A stretch of DNA of 64,000 nt from Akkermansia biwaensis (GCF_026072915.1 NZ_AP025943.1:2170001-2234000); one strand, 5' to 3'; positions 45,164 through 53,755 are shown, counted from the first letter of the stretch. The notes: generated by a model not told the origin, from the sequence alone. A program made the numbers and translations.

Positions 45164-47142
45164 AGGCGGTTGGCGGGGGTGGGGCGTTTGGCCATGCGCT
45201 TGGGCAGGCAAAGGAGAGCTTCCAGAAGCAGGCACCCCAGTGCGATCAGCAGGAACAGCTTCCAGGCTTCCTGCACCAGGGAGGGGTTTTCAACGCCGCC
45301 CTGCATGGCGCTGATGGCGGCGTCCGGCAGGAGGATGTGGATTTTTTCATCCGTGAGCTGGTCGGGATTGTCTTCCGACCACGGCCGGTTGACGGCATAG
45401 GTCTGCGCACCGAGGCGGTAAACGCCGGCCGTGTCCACGGGAGAACCGGGGGGACGGGAACCCTGAGCGTCGTCCATGCGCATGGGAACGTCCGTAGCCG
45501 ACTGAGGCAGGGCGTGATCGTTCACACGGAGGGAAATGGCGGAGGAAAAGCGTTCCGCGCCGCGGTCCGCCATGCGCTGGAGAAGGGGGAGCAGCAGATG
45601 GCCGTCCGCCAGGTTGGACCAGGAATATTTGGGCAGGGTAGTCAGAAACAGGGCGGAACCTGCCCCGGCCCTGACCTGGCCCAGGGCACAAGTGCCGTCA
45701 TCCCAGGAGGCCAGAACGCGGTATTTGCCTGCCAGGGGTTTCCGGCGGATGGCGCGGAGGCGGTTGGCGGGGATGGGAGTCTGATCCGTGCCGTCCCGGA
45801 GGAAGCCGCGCTGGCGGTCCCAGGATTCCACGCGGAAATATTCGTCGGCCGGGGCTGTTTCCATTGCCCCCCAGGAAACTCCCAGGAACTGGCGGCGCGT
45901 GCCGTGGGCCGTATCGTCCGGAAGGAAGAGAACCAGGCCGCCTTCTTCAATGAAGGTCTTGAGCTTCTCTTCCATGTCGGCCCGCGGGGCGGGGCCGTGC
46001 CAGATCACCAGGGCCTGGGAGGAAAGGTTGAACTGTCCGGAATGCACGGTGTTCGGCATGGCAGCCTTTCTTCCGGGAAGTCCCGGAGGGGCGGCCATCA
46101 AGGAGAGGATTTTGCCCGCTTCTCCGGAAGGTCCGTTGATCAGGATGTTTGCCAGGGGCTTGGGAGCGAAGGTGAAGAAGGAAATGTCGTCCCTGGAAAA
46201 ATCGTCATGGGGCAGGGAAACGTAGCCGAAGCCGGATTCCTTGTCCTGCGGCAGGGGGATTTCCTTGCGGATGGTGGTTGTTGCCCCGGCCAGCTGGAGG
46301 GTAGAGGAAGCTACAGAGTTATTTACGGAAATGTTCACTGGAACTTCCTCCGGCTGGTTGGGATCGAAACCCTGCCGTAGAATCTCCATGTCCAGCACCA
46401 GCCTGCCGTTGTTGATCTGGGCCTGCGTGATTCTGATGCTGCGGTTGGTTTCCGGTCTGTCTCTCAGCGCCATGATGCGGACGGAAGGAGGAATGGGAAG
46501 AGCCGCCAGCCTTTGGCGTACGCTGGACCATACCGGAGAATTCGGCCGCCAGGAGGACGACTGCATGTCTGAGGCAATCCAGATTTCCGTCTTTCCGGAA
46601 GCGGATTCCTCCAGGTAGGGAATGGCCTTCTGGAGCAGGGAAGGGATGTCCGCTCCGCCGTCCGTCACTTTGCTGACGGTCAGGTCCGCCAGGGCTTCCG
46701 GTGCGGGAATCTGGGTAATGGTTTCAGTGGTGGAGTCAAGGAGGGACAGGCGGCAGTTTGCCAGTTGGTCAAAGGTGGACTTCACCAGGGGCGGGATCGT
46801 GTCGCGCAGGGAATTGGTCTTGTCCGGCCGTGCGTCCATGGAGGCGGAACGGTCCAGCACGAGCAGCACTTCATTCAGTCCGGAACTTCCCCAGCCGAAG
46901 AAGCTGCCGAGCAGGGGGCGAGCAAACGCCGTCACAAGGGCCGCCACGGCCAGCACGCGCAGGGCCAGAATCAGGTAATGGAGCAGCTTCTTGGTTCCGC
47001 GGGTTTCCCTGGCCGCGCGGAGCAGGAATTCCATGGCCGCCCAGCGCACGGACCGGTGGCGCCAGCGATTGACCAGATGGATGATGATGGGGATGGAGGC
47101 TGTGAAGAGAGCCCAGAGCAGCCATGGAGAGGTAAAGGACAT
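45160..47142 (-). CDS. BatA-like von Willebrand factor A membrane protein
   Basis: A 660-residue protein. The first 80 residues match the BatA/aerotolerance N-terminal domain (PWLLWALFTASIPIIIHLVN, two membrane helices, LLLRAARETRGTKK-like loop). A vWA domain follows with LVLDRSASMDARP. A glutamine-amidotransferase-like region lies beyond about residue 330, as in the partner gene. In other bacteria Bat operons include a MoxR ATPase and a DUF58 protein, and neither is here. The stop overlaps the ATG of the gene at 45163 (ATGA). Confidence 0.8.
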   Translation of the reverse strand: MSFTSPWLLWALFTASIPIIIHLVNRWRHRSVRWAAMEFLLRAARETRGTKKLLHYLILALRVLAVAALVTAFARPLLGSFFGWGSSGLNEVLLVLDRSASMDARPDKTNSLRDTIPPLVKSTFDQLANCRLSLLDSTTETITQIPAPEALADLTVSKVTDGGADIPSLLQKAIPYLEESASGKTEIWIASDMQSSSWRPNSPVWSSVRQRLAALPIPPSVRIMALRDRPETNRSIRITQAQINNGRLVLDMEILRQGFDPNQPEEVPVNISVNNSVASSTLQLAGATTTIRKEIPLPQDKESGFGYVSLPHDDFSRDDISFFTFAPKPLANILINGPSGEAGKILSLMAAPPGLPGRKAAMPNTVHSGQFNLSSQALVIWHGPAPRADMEEKLKTFIEEGGLVLFLPDDTAHGTRRQFLGVSWGAMETAPADEYFRVESWDRQRGFLRDGTDQTPIPANRLRAIRRKPLAGKYRVLASWDDGTCALGQVRAGAGSALFLTTLPKYSWSNLADGHLLLPLLQRMADRGAERFSSAISLRVNDHALPQSATDVPMRMDDAQGSRPPGSPVDTAGVYRLGAQTYAVNRPWSEDNPDQLTDEKIHILLPDAAISAMQGGVENPSLVQEAWKLFLLIALGCLLLEALLCLPKRMAKRPTPANRL

Positions 47143-47178
47143 AGGAGGATAGGGGAGTTACGGATGGAGGGGCGGGGT

Positions 47179-48123
47179 TCAGGTAGAAGGAGGCGCGGGC
47201 AGCAGCTGGCGCAGGATGTGCAGCGTCATTTCTCCGGTGCTTTTGAAGGAATCCGCCCCCAGAATTTCCATGTTGTCTCTGGAGGTGTGCCACCAGTTGC
47301 CGTCCTGGAAATCGTCAATCAGGTTCAGCGTATCCATGCCCAGTTCCATGAAGGGAACGTGGTCGTCCATGATGCCGTAGGCGGAGACTCCCCATTCCGC
47401 TGGGGAATAGCCCAGTTCGCGAATGGCACGGGAATAAACCCGGTACATGGACTGGGGCGTCATGGCCGGAATCCTGATCTTTTTACCCTGCCGGCCCACC
47501 ATGTCCAGGTTTACCATCCACTCCGGCAGCGGCCTCGGCAGAGAGGCCGCATAAAATTTGGAGCCGTACAGGCCGTCATCGTTGTCAATGTGCGGGGAAA
47601 AGCTTTCCTCTCCGTCGAAAAACACCAGTTCCAGCTGTCCGGCGCGTGCCGGATCCCGGGAGAGGATGCGGGCCGTTTCCAGAATGGCGGCTGCGGCGGA
47701 AGCTCCATCATTGGCTCCGGTAAAGTCGGGAATGCCCGTTTTGGTGTCAATATGGCAGGTCAGCAACCCGCGGACCGGAGTCTTGAAATCCGGATTTTTC
47801 CCGTAGCGGGCCCGCAGATTGACGAATTGGGTTTGTCCTTGCGGAGTCGGCGCTTCAAAAGCCTGTTCCTCGCATTCCCAGCCATGCTTGAAAAGCTCCC
47901 CTTTCAGGTAGTCCAGCTGCTTGCGGTAGCCGGGGGAAGACGGCCTTCTGTCGCCCATATCCGTAATCCGTGCGGCATGGTACATGCAATTGCTGCCATG
48001 GAAATCGTCTGTCTCCTGCAATTGGGCGGGTATGGTCTCCGGATGGGCTTCCCGAGTTTTTTCAGGATTGCCGCACTGCACCAACAGAGCTGTCAGGAAG
48101 AGGAGTCCAATGCGGGGCATCAT
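47179..48123 (-). CDS. M28-family lipoprotein resembling glutaminyl-peptide cyclotransferase
   Basis: A 314-residue lipoprotein (signal ends VQC17GN). The M28 fold is clear. Metal and catalytic landmarks resemble animal-type glutaminyl cyclases: HID (124-126), GANDGAS, FFDGEESF with Glu172/173, DDHVPF, and WWHTSRDN near the C terminus. These enzymes form pyroglutamate at protein N termini; here it would work in the periplasm. An M28 aminopeptidase is the alternative. ATG 48123 or 48120 both start MM/MPRIG. It lies 36 bp upstream of the BatA-like gene. Confidence 0.72.
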   Translation of the reverse strand: MMPRIGLLFLTALLVQCGNPEKTREAHPETIPAQLQETDDFHGSNCMYHAARITDMGDRRPSSPGYRKQLDYLKGELFKHGWECEEQAFEAPTPQGQTQFVNLRARYGKNPDFKTPVRGLLTCHIDTKTGIPDFTGANDGASAAAAILETARILSRDPARAGQLELVFFDGEESFSPHIDNDDGLYGSKFYAASLPRPLPEWMVNLDMVGRQGKKIRIPAMTPQSMYRVYSRAIRELGYSPAEWGVSAYGIMDDHVPFMELGMDTLNLIDDFQDGNWWHTSRDNMEILGADSFKSTGEMTLHILRQLLPAPPST

Positions 48124-48146
48124 GGGAGAAAAGGGGTGCGGGGTTA

Positions 48147-49028
48147 TCAGGAATCAGACCATTCATCCTGGCCCAGAAGTTCCAGGATACGGGTAAATTC
48201 GGACTTGCTGGAAAAAGTGATCTCGATAGAGCCCTTGCCTCCCTGTTCAGAAATGCTTACCGGCGTTCCGAACTGCTTGGCCAGCACCCCGGAAATTTTC
48301 TTGTACTGTGGTGAAGAAGGCTTCCTGGGAGGGGCCGGATCAGGCGGATTGAGAAGTTTCTGAATGGCCTTTTCCGTCTGGCGGACGGTGTAGCCTTTGT
48401 TCACGATGTCGCGGCCAAGCTGGATCTGCTGGTCCTGATTCTTCAGGGAAAGAAGTACCTTGGCATGCCCCACGCTGATGAAGGAATTGCCCAGCATGTC
48501 CTGGACGGCCCGCGGCAGGTCCAGAAGGCGCATGCTGTTGGCTACGGCCGCGCGGGATTTGCCCACCCGTTTGGCGATGTCTCCTTGCTTCATCTTGAAT
48601 TCCGCTTTCAGGCGCATATAGCCGGCGGCCTCTTCCAGCGGACTCAGGTTTTCGCGCTGGAGGTTTTCAATCAGCGCCAGTTCCAGCACGTCCTTGTCCG
48701 TGGCCTTCCGGATGATGGCGGGTACGGTGGAAAGCCCCAGAATGCCGGAAGCGCGCCAGCGCCGTTCCCCGGCGATCAGCTCGTACTTGTTGTCGTCCGT
48801 TTTGCGGACGATCAGGGGCTGGATGATGCCGTGTTCCTTGATGGAATCCACCAGTTCCGCCAATTGCTCTGGCGTGAAAATGGCGCGCGGCTGGAGCGAA
48901 CTGGGGATGATGGAGGCATGGGACAACTGATGCACGACGTCTCCCGCCTGGGGAGTTGCCAAGGATTCACGAGACAGATTTTGATTGATGAGGGCGTCAA
49001 AGCCTTTCCCCAGAGCCGGTTTTGCCAT
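48147..49028 (-). CDS. parB: Chromosome partitioning protein ParB
   Basis: A 293-residue ParB/Spo0J protein. The N terminus GKGFDALI is followed by the CTPase/ParB domain (IKEHGIIQPLIVR, GERRWRA, ENLQRENLSPLEEA), the HTH for parS (KQGDIAKRVGKSRAAVAN), and a C-terminal dimer domain. It loads onto parS sites and spreads as a CTP switch. The open frame extends 68 codons upstream, but MAKPALGKGFD at 49028 is the family start. No parA gene is adjacent. The next gene upstream is divergent and belongs to the phage-like patch. Confidence 0.92.
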   Translation of the reverse strand: MAKPALGKGFDALINQNLSRESLATPQAGDVVHQLSHASIIPSSLQPRAIFTPEQLAELVDSIKEHGIIQPLIVRKTDDNKYELIAGERRWRASGILGLSTVPAIIRKATDKDVLELALIENLQRENLSPLEEAAGYMRLKAEFKMKQGDIAKRVGKSRAAVANSMRLLDLPRAVQDMLGNSFISVGHAKVLLSLKNQDQQIQLGRDIVNKGYTVRQTEKAIQKLLNPPDPAPPRKPSSPQYKKISGVLAKQFGTPVSISEQGGKGSIEITFSSKSEFTRILELLGQDEWSDS

Positions 49029-49230
49029 AACTGAAAAAAGACTATCATGATCCGCCTCCGTTTTCAACAGGGGATTTGTCTTCCGTGGCAGGAAATTCGG
49101 GGAGCGGCCATCCGGTGTTCGTTTGAGTGGCAGACATTGGGAAAGTTCAGGATTCGGTAAACGGTTTGGAATGGATGAAAAGGCGAGCATTTTTCCGCTA
49201 TGCCGGATGGCGTAAACCCTGAATAAAATC

Positions 49231-49548
49231 ATGAACCAACCGAGTGAAGAACAAAAACAGGCCGCTCTGGAAGCGGGAAGGGAAGGAATGAAAAAAGCCT
49301 ACGAACGCAGCCGGGGAATGTCCCATCTATCGTGGTGGGAACGTCTTCTGTGGATCATCCTGGCCGGGGCGGCCGCTGCAGCTTCCTGCCTCCTGTCCGG
49401 CTGCGGCCATTCCGTGAAACTGGGACCGGAAGGAGCGGTCATTTGCAAGGATGGAAGCTGCCTAACGATGTCCCATGGCGGTTTAACCTTTACTCAGACC
49501 GTTTACGATAAAGATATTACGCCTGTCGTGCAGGCGAAAAACAAATAA
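49231..49548 (+). CDS. Small lipoprotein-like protein of the phage-like patch
   Basis: A 105-residue protein. A charged N terminus (SEEQKQAALEAGREGMKKA) precedes a membrane segment ending in LLSGCGHS, which could be an internal lipobox or a plain anchor. The tail is short and polar. A decayed copy of its first 24 codons lies at 53796-53867, downstream of the second fibre gene. That links it to the same phage-like module, where small membrane proteins often serve in lysis. No family is recognised. Confidence 0.55.
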   Translation: MNQPSEEQKQAALEAGREGMKKAYERSRGMSHLSWWERLLWIILAGAAAAASCLLSGCGHSVKLGPEGAVICKDGSCLTMSHGGLTFTQTVYDKDITPVVQAKNK

Positions 49549-49581
49549 GAAAAACGGCGGTCTTGTCCGGCGCAGTATATC

Positions 49582-49965
49582 ATGAAAAATGCCATTGAAC
49601 TGGCGGAGGCCTATTATCGTGCCGCGGGCAGGACGGTCCTGCACATGGAAGAGGACGGTCTCCGCCAGGACGTCTATATCCGCATGCCCGGCCTCGTGCT
49701 CCTGGCACGCCGGGTGGATTCATCCGCTCCCGTGGCGCAAATCCTGAACCCGCATTTCCGGTTCCCGCGCCGGAGGTGCGATGCCTGGCATCTCCACTTC
49801 CTGTCGGGCGATGCGAGCCTCCTTTTGCAATATGAACGGGAAATCCTTTCCCTGCCGTGGATTCTGACCCAGCACGGAAAACGCGGGGATGGCCGCCTGG
49901 TGAAGCTGTCCTCCTCCCGCTTCTGCCGGCTTCTTAAAGCATGTGGAAATGCTGTTTGTCATTGA
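49582..49965 (+). CDS. Hypothetical protein of the phage-like patch
   Basis: A 127-residue soluble protein, basic, with no membrane segment or motif I recognise. Composition is protein-like and the frame has normal codon use for the neighbourhood, so it is probably real. It follows the small lipoprotein-like gene by 33 bp on the same strand. A 32-nt perfect palindrome follows its stop. Confidence 0.5.
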   Translation: MKNAIELAEAYYRAAGRTVLHMEEDGLRQDVYIRMPGLVLLARRVDSSAPVAQILNPHFRFPRRRCDAWHLHFLSGDASLLLQYEREILSLPWILTQHGKRGDGRLVKLSSSRFCRLLKACGNAVCH

Positions 49966-50023
49966 ACAGGTTTCTTTCCGGAAGAACGTCGCAAAAGTAA
50001 AAATGGAAGAGAATATCTATATT

Positions 50024-50055
50024 AAATCCCGGCAAGCTGCAGCTTGCCGGGATTT
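50024..50055. terminator. 32-nt perfect palindrome, bidirectional terminator candidate
   Basis: AAATCCCGGCAAGCTG at 50024-50039 is followed directly by its exact complement CAGCTTGCCGGGATTT at 50040-50055. As a hairpin it has a 14-bp stem and a 4-nt loop. It lies between convergent genes (stop 49965 on plus, stop 50129 on minus), which suits a shared terminator. The T tract is short (TTT) on both strands. Confidence 0.75.
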
Positions 50056-50128
50056 CCGCGTCGAGAGAAAAGTTCCAGGTGGTCTCTCTTTCGGACTGGC
50101 CGGAGGTACAAGGTAGGATGGCGGGTTT

Positions 50129-50920
50129 TCAAGCCACTTTCTCCGGTTTTTTTCTTCCGGGTTTATCCATATTTAGTCCTCGTGGCGTAGTGATTGTATC
50201 AAGCAGAGCGCTGGCCATGTACGCTTCGGTAAGCAGTTCTGCTCCGGTGAGCTTGGACGTGCCTACGTTGGCAACGGCTACATTGGCGGACATGCGGTCA
50301 ACATAGTCTTTCTGGTCATGCAGGCGAGTGTCAATGCCCGTGAAAAAAACCGGTTTATCCGTGCAGGGCGTATTGCCGTCAAGAAGAGCCATGCTTAGTC
50401 CCGAGGCCATCGCCAGGCCATTCAACGTCTTGTCTTCACGAGCATAGGGCACAAGAGGGCAGAGGCGTACCGCTTTGTCAAGTGCCCGTACGGCAGGAGA
50501 AGACATCAGAATACACCCTCCTCCGAAGGGACCGTCAAGGGTGCTGTGAGTGCCATAATCCACTCCTTGCAGAATCAGGGTGTTGAGAGTTGCAGGATTG
50601 AGCACCAGGGTATCCGCATCCAGCTTCAGGACATAGGGGGCTTCTGTTTGTCGGAGGCTGCGCTTGTATTCGGCCAGCAACCCCCGCAAACAGGTGCGGC
50701 CCCGCAAGTTGCCACCCCGTTCCCAATGGGTGGGGCGGTATTGAATTTGCGGATGGTTCTCCAGGTCTTGCTGCATGGAAGGAGGCACGGGGTGCCGGGC
50801 ATCGTCGAGAATGGTGACTGGCGATGCGGGCCATGCCCGGCGAGCTGCGGTTACGGCATGGGGCAATGTGTGGGCATTGCCCGCATAAGTGACGATATGA
50901 ATATGGAGTAAGTGAGCCAT
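50129..50920 (-). CDS. Glycosyltransferase-like protein in the phage-like patch
   Basis: A 263-residue GT-A-type protein: an N-terminal Rossmann-like start (HIHIVTYAGNAHTLPHAV) and a metal-binding DxD as VLKLDADTLVLNP (about 125). A C-terminal tail is Lys/Pro rich. The nucleotide sugar and acceptor are unknown. It starts 5 bp after the stop of the fibre-like gene at 50926, so the two form a tight operon. That suggests it glycosylates the fibre or its receptor; this is inference. The open frame extends 57 codons upstream through the fibre gene and is not credible there. Confidence 0.66.
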   Translation of the reverse strand: MAHLLHIHIVTYAGNAHTLPHAVTAARRAWPASPVTILDDARHPVPPSMQQDLENHPQIQYRPTHWERGGNLRGRTCLRGLLAEYKRSLRQTEAPYVLKLDADTLVLNPATLNTLILQGVDYGTHSTLDGPFGGGCILMSSPAVRALDKAVRLCPLVPYAREDKTLNGLAMASGLSMALLDGNTPCTDKPVFFTGIDTRLHDQKDYVDRMSANVAVANVGTSKLTGAELLTEAYMASALLDTITTPRGLNMDKPGRKKPEKVA

Positions 50921-50925
50921 AGGGA

Positions 50926-51741
50926 TTATTGAGTGGTGACGATTCTGTTGGAGAGCACGAGATTGCCGTCTTTTAATCCGGAAAATTTGATTGTATCCAT
51001 GAATTCTACGGGTTCTGGTGATGATATGAAACAGTACGTTGTGTTGATGCGCATCTCGTGGTCTGTAATGCTTACATATGTTGTGCCCCATCGTCCATAC
51101 GTCAGAGCAGGGGTTGTAATGTTCACATGCGTACCTACCTCGACCGTGCTTTCAGGAGTGGTAAGATAGAGTACCCCCACACCCGCCGTAATCCGGACGG
51201 CTGTTGCATGATTGTTGTCTTCACCAAACCAATAACCGTTTTTACTGACAAAACGGTTTGAAGCTACGCCATAATTGGGGACTTCGACATATCCGGATAC
51301 GACAAGGAGCGAATTGCCGACGGAGACATCCAGCACATCGCCAACCTGAACATGTGGCCCATTATCCGTGGTGGAGACAGTAAGCACCGGATTGCCCGAT
51401 TCATCGCGGATATTGACCGGTCCCCGATAATTGGAAAGATCGGCACTTCCTGACGAAGAAAGCGTATTGCCATCCATGGTAAGGTTGGAACCCAGGGAAA
51501 TCATCCCTTTTGATCCTCCGATGGAACTGACGGCGTGCTGTGCAATATTGTCGGCGGTGAGGGTTGTTTTGATTTTATCTTCCAGAACGGCGACACGGGC
51601 TTTCAATGTGGAGATATCGCTCTTGTCATTCCATCTTTCTCTTTCTTCCATTGTTATATGGACTGTCGCATTTTTGGCATGGTCGTGAAGACCTTTCTGC
51701 GTTGCCATGGGAATTCCGCTGATAGTAATACTGTTGTTCAT
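50926..51741 (-). CDS. Fibre-like protein with one H-x6-H-x8-W motif
   Basis: A 271-residue protein. Residues 21-38 read HAKNATVHITMEERERWN, one copy of the 18-residue module found three times in the protein at 52556. A short coiled coil follows (about 41-58), and the rest is beta-rich, Gly/Thr/Ser/Asn-rich sequence typical of phage tail fibres or adhesins. No signal peptide is seen. The gene is co-oriented with a glycosyltransferase 5 bp downstream. It is divergent from the second fibre-like gene across a decayed 0.8-kb stretch. Confidence 0.66.
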   Translation of the reverse strand: MNNSITISGIPMATQKGLHDHAKNATVHITMEERERWNDKSDISTLKARVAVLEDKIKTTLTADNIAQHAVSSIGGSKGMISLGSNLTMDGNTLSSSGSADLSNYRGPVNIRDESGNPVLTVSTTDNGPHVQVGDVLDVSVGNSLLVVSGYVEVPNYGVASNRFVSKNGYWFGEDNNHATAVRITAGVGVLYLTTPESTVEVGTHVNITTPALTYGRWGTTYVSITDHEMRINTTYCFISSPEPVEFMDTIKFSGLKDGNLVLSNRIVTTQ

Positions 51742-52227
51742 GATTTGATTTTAGTTGTGTGGAAATTGGAGAACATCAGCGCCGTCCCATTCTTGATGGC
51801 GAATGTTGCATGATCAGTATTTGAAAACATGCATTGTCCAGGGTATTTTCCATTCTTACAGGAAAGTCAGACGATATCAGTTGTCTCAGAAGAATTTTTG
51901 TTATCTTCTTTAGCGGCAATGGCTTTGTCTGGATCAATCATGTTATGTTTGAAAATTCCCGTTGTTGCCGGATGAAACGGGAGTGTCTGTTTCCATTCCG
52001 ATAAAAGGTTGGAGCCATTTTGAAGAAATGTCATCCTGTCTGCAACGTTAAGGCTGTATGATATCACTGACAGGTGCTACATGGCCTTTTTTTGCAGTGT
52101 TCCGTTTGGTGTCCATGTGCAAAAACGGTGAGTTGTTACCAGCAAGAAAAATGATTCATCACTAGCCTGCAATAGTGGTGGAGAAGCATCCTGATGTGAA
52201 TACATCAAGGCAGTTGAAGACGGGTTT
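51742..52227. other. Decayed intergenic stretch between the divergent fibre-like genes
   Basis: About 490 bp. On the minus strand one frame reads protein-like sequence from about 52140 down to 51867, interrupted by TAG at 52077-52079: TPNGTLQKKAM, stop, then a second piece that includes VADRMTFLQNGSNLL and ends TTDIV. This could be the end of a decayed gene, but it may be chance. No RNA gene, inverted repeat or promoter was identified with confidence. Confidence 0.35.
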
Positions 52228-52550
52228 ATGACGTCTCGACGCTTTACACAGGATGATATTTCCCAGGAACAGGCAGAAACTTTCAATGAAGTGATAACAC
52301 GCGTTGCGGTTTTATCCGACGAATGGAAAGCGCTTCAAGTTTGGACGCGCTTGGACTGGGTCATCCGCTCACCTGAGGGAAGGGGAAGAATCCCCGGAAT
52401 TCAGGGATGCGGTCGTTTTGACCGTGGAAGCAGCCAACGCCCAAGGGGGGACGCCAGCTTTTCACCAGTCAGGATGATGCGGAGTTCATGATCATGGAGG
52501 GGTCGTCAGCGGCATTGTTTAACCACTTCATAACAAACAACAATGAATAA
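52228..52550 (+). pseudogene. Phage-type gene with two frameshifts
   Basis: The frame from ATG 52228 reads MTSRRFTQDDISQEQAETF and continues to SPEG. There a likely extra G (GAGGGAAGG) shifts frame. Reading on in the next frame gives EGEESPEFRDAVVLTV and TPAFHQSG, then a second one-base shift leads into DDAEFMIMEGSSAALF and NNNE-stop at 52548-52550, just before the fibre-like ATG at 52556. The three segments join into one plausible protein of about 107 residues. This is a broken gene of unknown function directly upstream of the fibre gene, and the phage origin is inferred from context. Confidence 0.6.
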
Positions 52551-52555
52551 CAATC

Positions 52556-53755
52556 ATGAATAAAATTACTACAGTAAACGGAGTTTTGGTGGCAGCACAG
52601 AGTGACTTCGCCAGCCATGCACAGGATAAGATGATTCATCTTACAGAGGAGGAACGCATTGCCTGGAATGCCAAGGCGGATGCTTCCGCCCTTTCGGGCA
52701 AAGTAGATACAAGCACGTTCGCGGCTCACGAAACCAACACGACGGTTCATGTCAGCCAGGAAGAAAAGGAGAAATGGAATGCGCGGAATACGAAGGGTGC
52801 CGTGGTGGCCACGCAGGATGGACTGGACGCGCACACGGAGAACACGACCGCTCACATCACTGGAGAGGAACGTGCTGCGTGGAATGCTGCGAGCGCTATT
52901 CCAGGAGCATCCAATGCCTTCACGGGCGACAACACGCATGCAGGCACTGAGACGTTCAATAATATCGTTAACATTAACAATGATATAGCAATCAATGGGA
53001 AATCGCTTAATTCATTCCTTTATCAACAGGCTTTATTATCAGGAGTTTTCCAGGCAAACAAAAATACAATGCTGGAGGATGTCGGCACGATGGGAGAAGT
53101 TATACAGTATAATTGCACCGGAGACAAACCGGCTAATACAACCACAAGGGATAAGTGGAGATCAATACCTTCACAATCTGTTGTAGATACTAATGATGTA
53201 TCTTTCTTCGCCTATGGATCAAGATTCTCTTGGGCAAATGGTACCATTTATAGCAATTTGTCTGTGCTACTCCAAGGAATCAACACCCCCGGCATGTTTT
53301 TGTTTTTATTGGGCGAGGGAACAGACGGCGAGGGCGTGGTAGCGGGCGTGTTAAAAAAGTATTTTGAAAACAATTTAACAATTAATGATATACCAGCGAG
53401 AGCGGCATTTATTGTCGTTACGGAGGACAGAAAACTCCGCGTCACGACAAGTGTGGAGGAGTACTATTTCCCGTCAGCGCTTTATCACTTGTTTTTCGTG
53501 TGTACCCATCATCCAAGAATAAAAATCGCTCTATCACAAATGGAGAACGACGGTTTCGGCAAAGACTACATGGAGACCTCGTCTGAATACGCAGGATTGC
53601 CGCCAAAGGTGTTCGACCTAGGGAATGGTTCGTACATATCGCGGTTTGTCGGATACGCAACCTCAGGACGAACGACCTTCGGCGGTAACCTGATTCCGCT
53701 CATTCTACCCTTAAGGATCAACAGTAGTTACCTGATCAACAATTTAATTTCCTAA
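52556..53755 (+). CDS. Fibre-like protein with three H-x6-H-x8-W motifs
   Basis: A 399-residue protein. Three 18-residue modules start at residues 21, 58 and 93, each with His, a second His seven residues later, EE[RK] and a closing W-N at +16/+17. The central part (about 120-260) is Asn/Thr-rich; the C-terminal third is beta-rich. The second half is notably AT-rich compared with the first. No signal peptide. The arrangement resembles a modular tail fibre or adhesin with a variable tip. The first 20 residues are only loosely like those of the protein at 50926. Confidence 0.66.
   Translation: MNKITTVNGVLVAAQSDFASHAQDKMIHLTEEERIAWNAKADASALSGKVDTSTFAAHETNTTVHVSQEEKEKWNARNTKGAVVATQDGLDAHTENTTAHITGEERAAWNAASAIPGASNAFTGDNTHAGTETFNNIVNINNDIAINGKSLNSFLYQQALLSGVFQANKNTMLEDVGTMGEVIQYNCTGDKPANTTTRDKWRSIPSQSVVDTNDVSFFAYGSRFSWANGTIYSNLSVLLQGINTPGMFLFLLGEGTDGEGVVAGVLKKYFENNLTINDIPARAAFIVVTEDRKLRVTTSVEEYYFPSALYHLFFVCTHHPRIKIALSQMENDGFGKDYMETSSEYAGLPPKVFDLGNGSYISRFVGYATSGRTTFGGNLIPLILPLRINSSYLINNLIS

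Noticed and set aside
46765-48363. Plus-strand 532-codon frame opposite BatA-like and M28 genes
   Set aside because: Antisense to two genes with clear motifs.
50926-53755. Invertible fibre switch, because the two fibre-like genes face opposite ways
   Set aside because: The gene starts are only distantly similar, I see no matching inverted repeats, and no recombinase is nearby.
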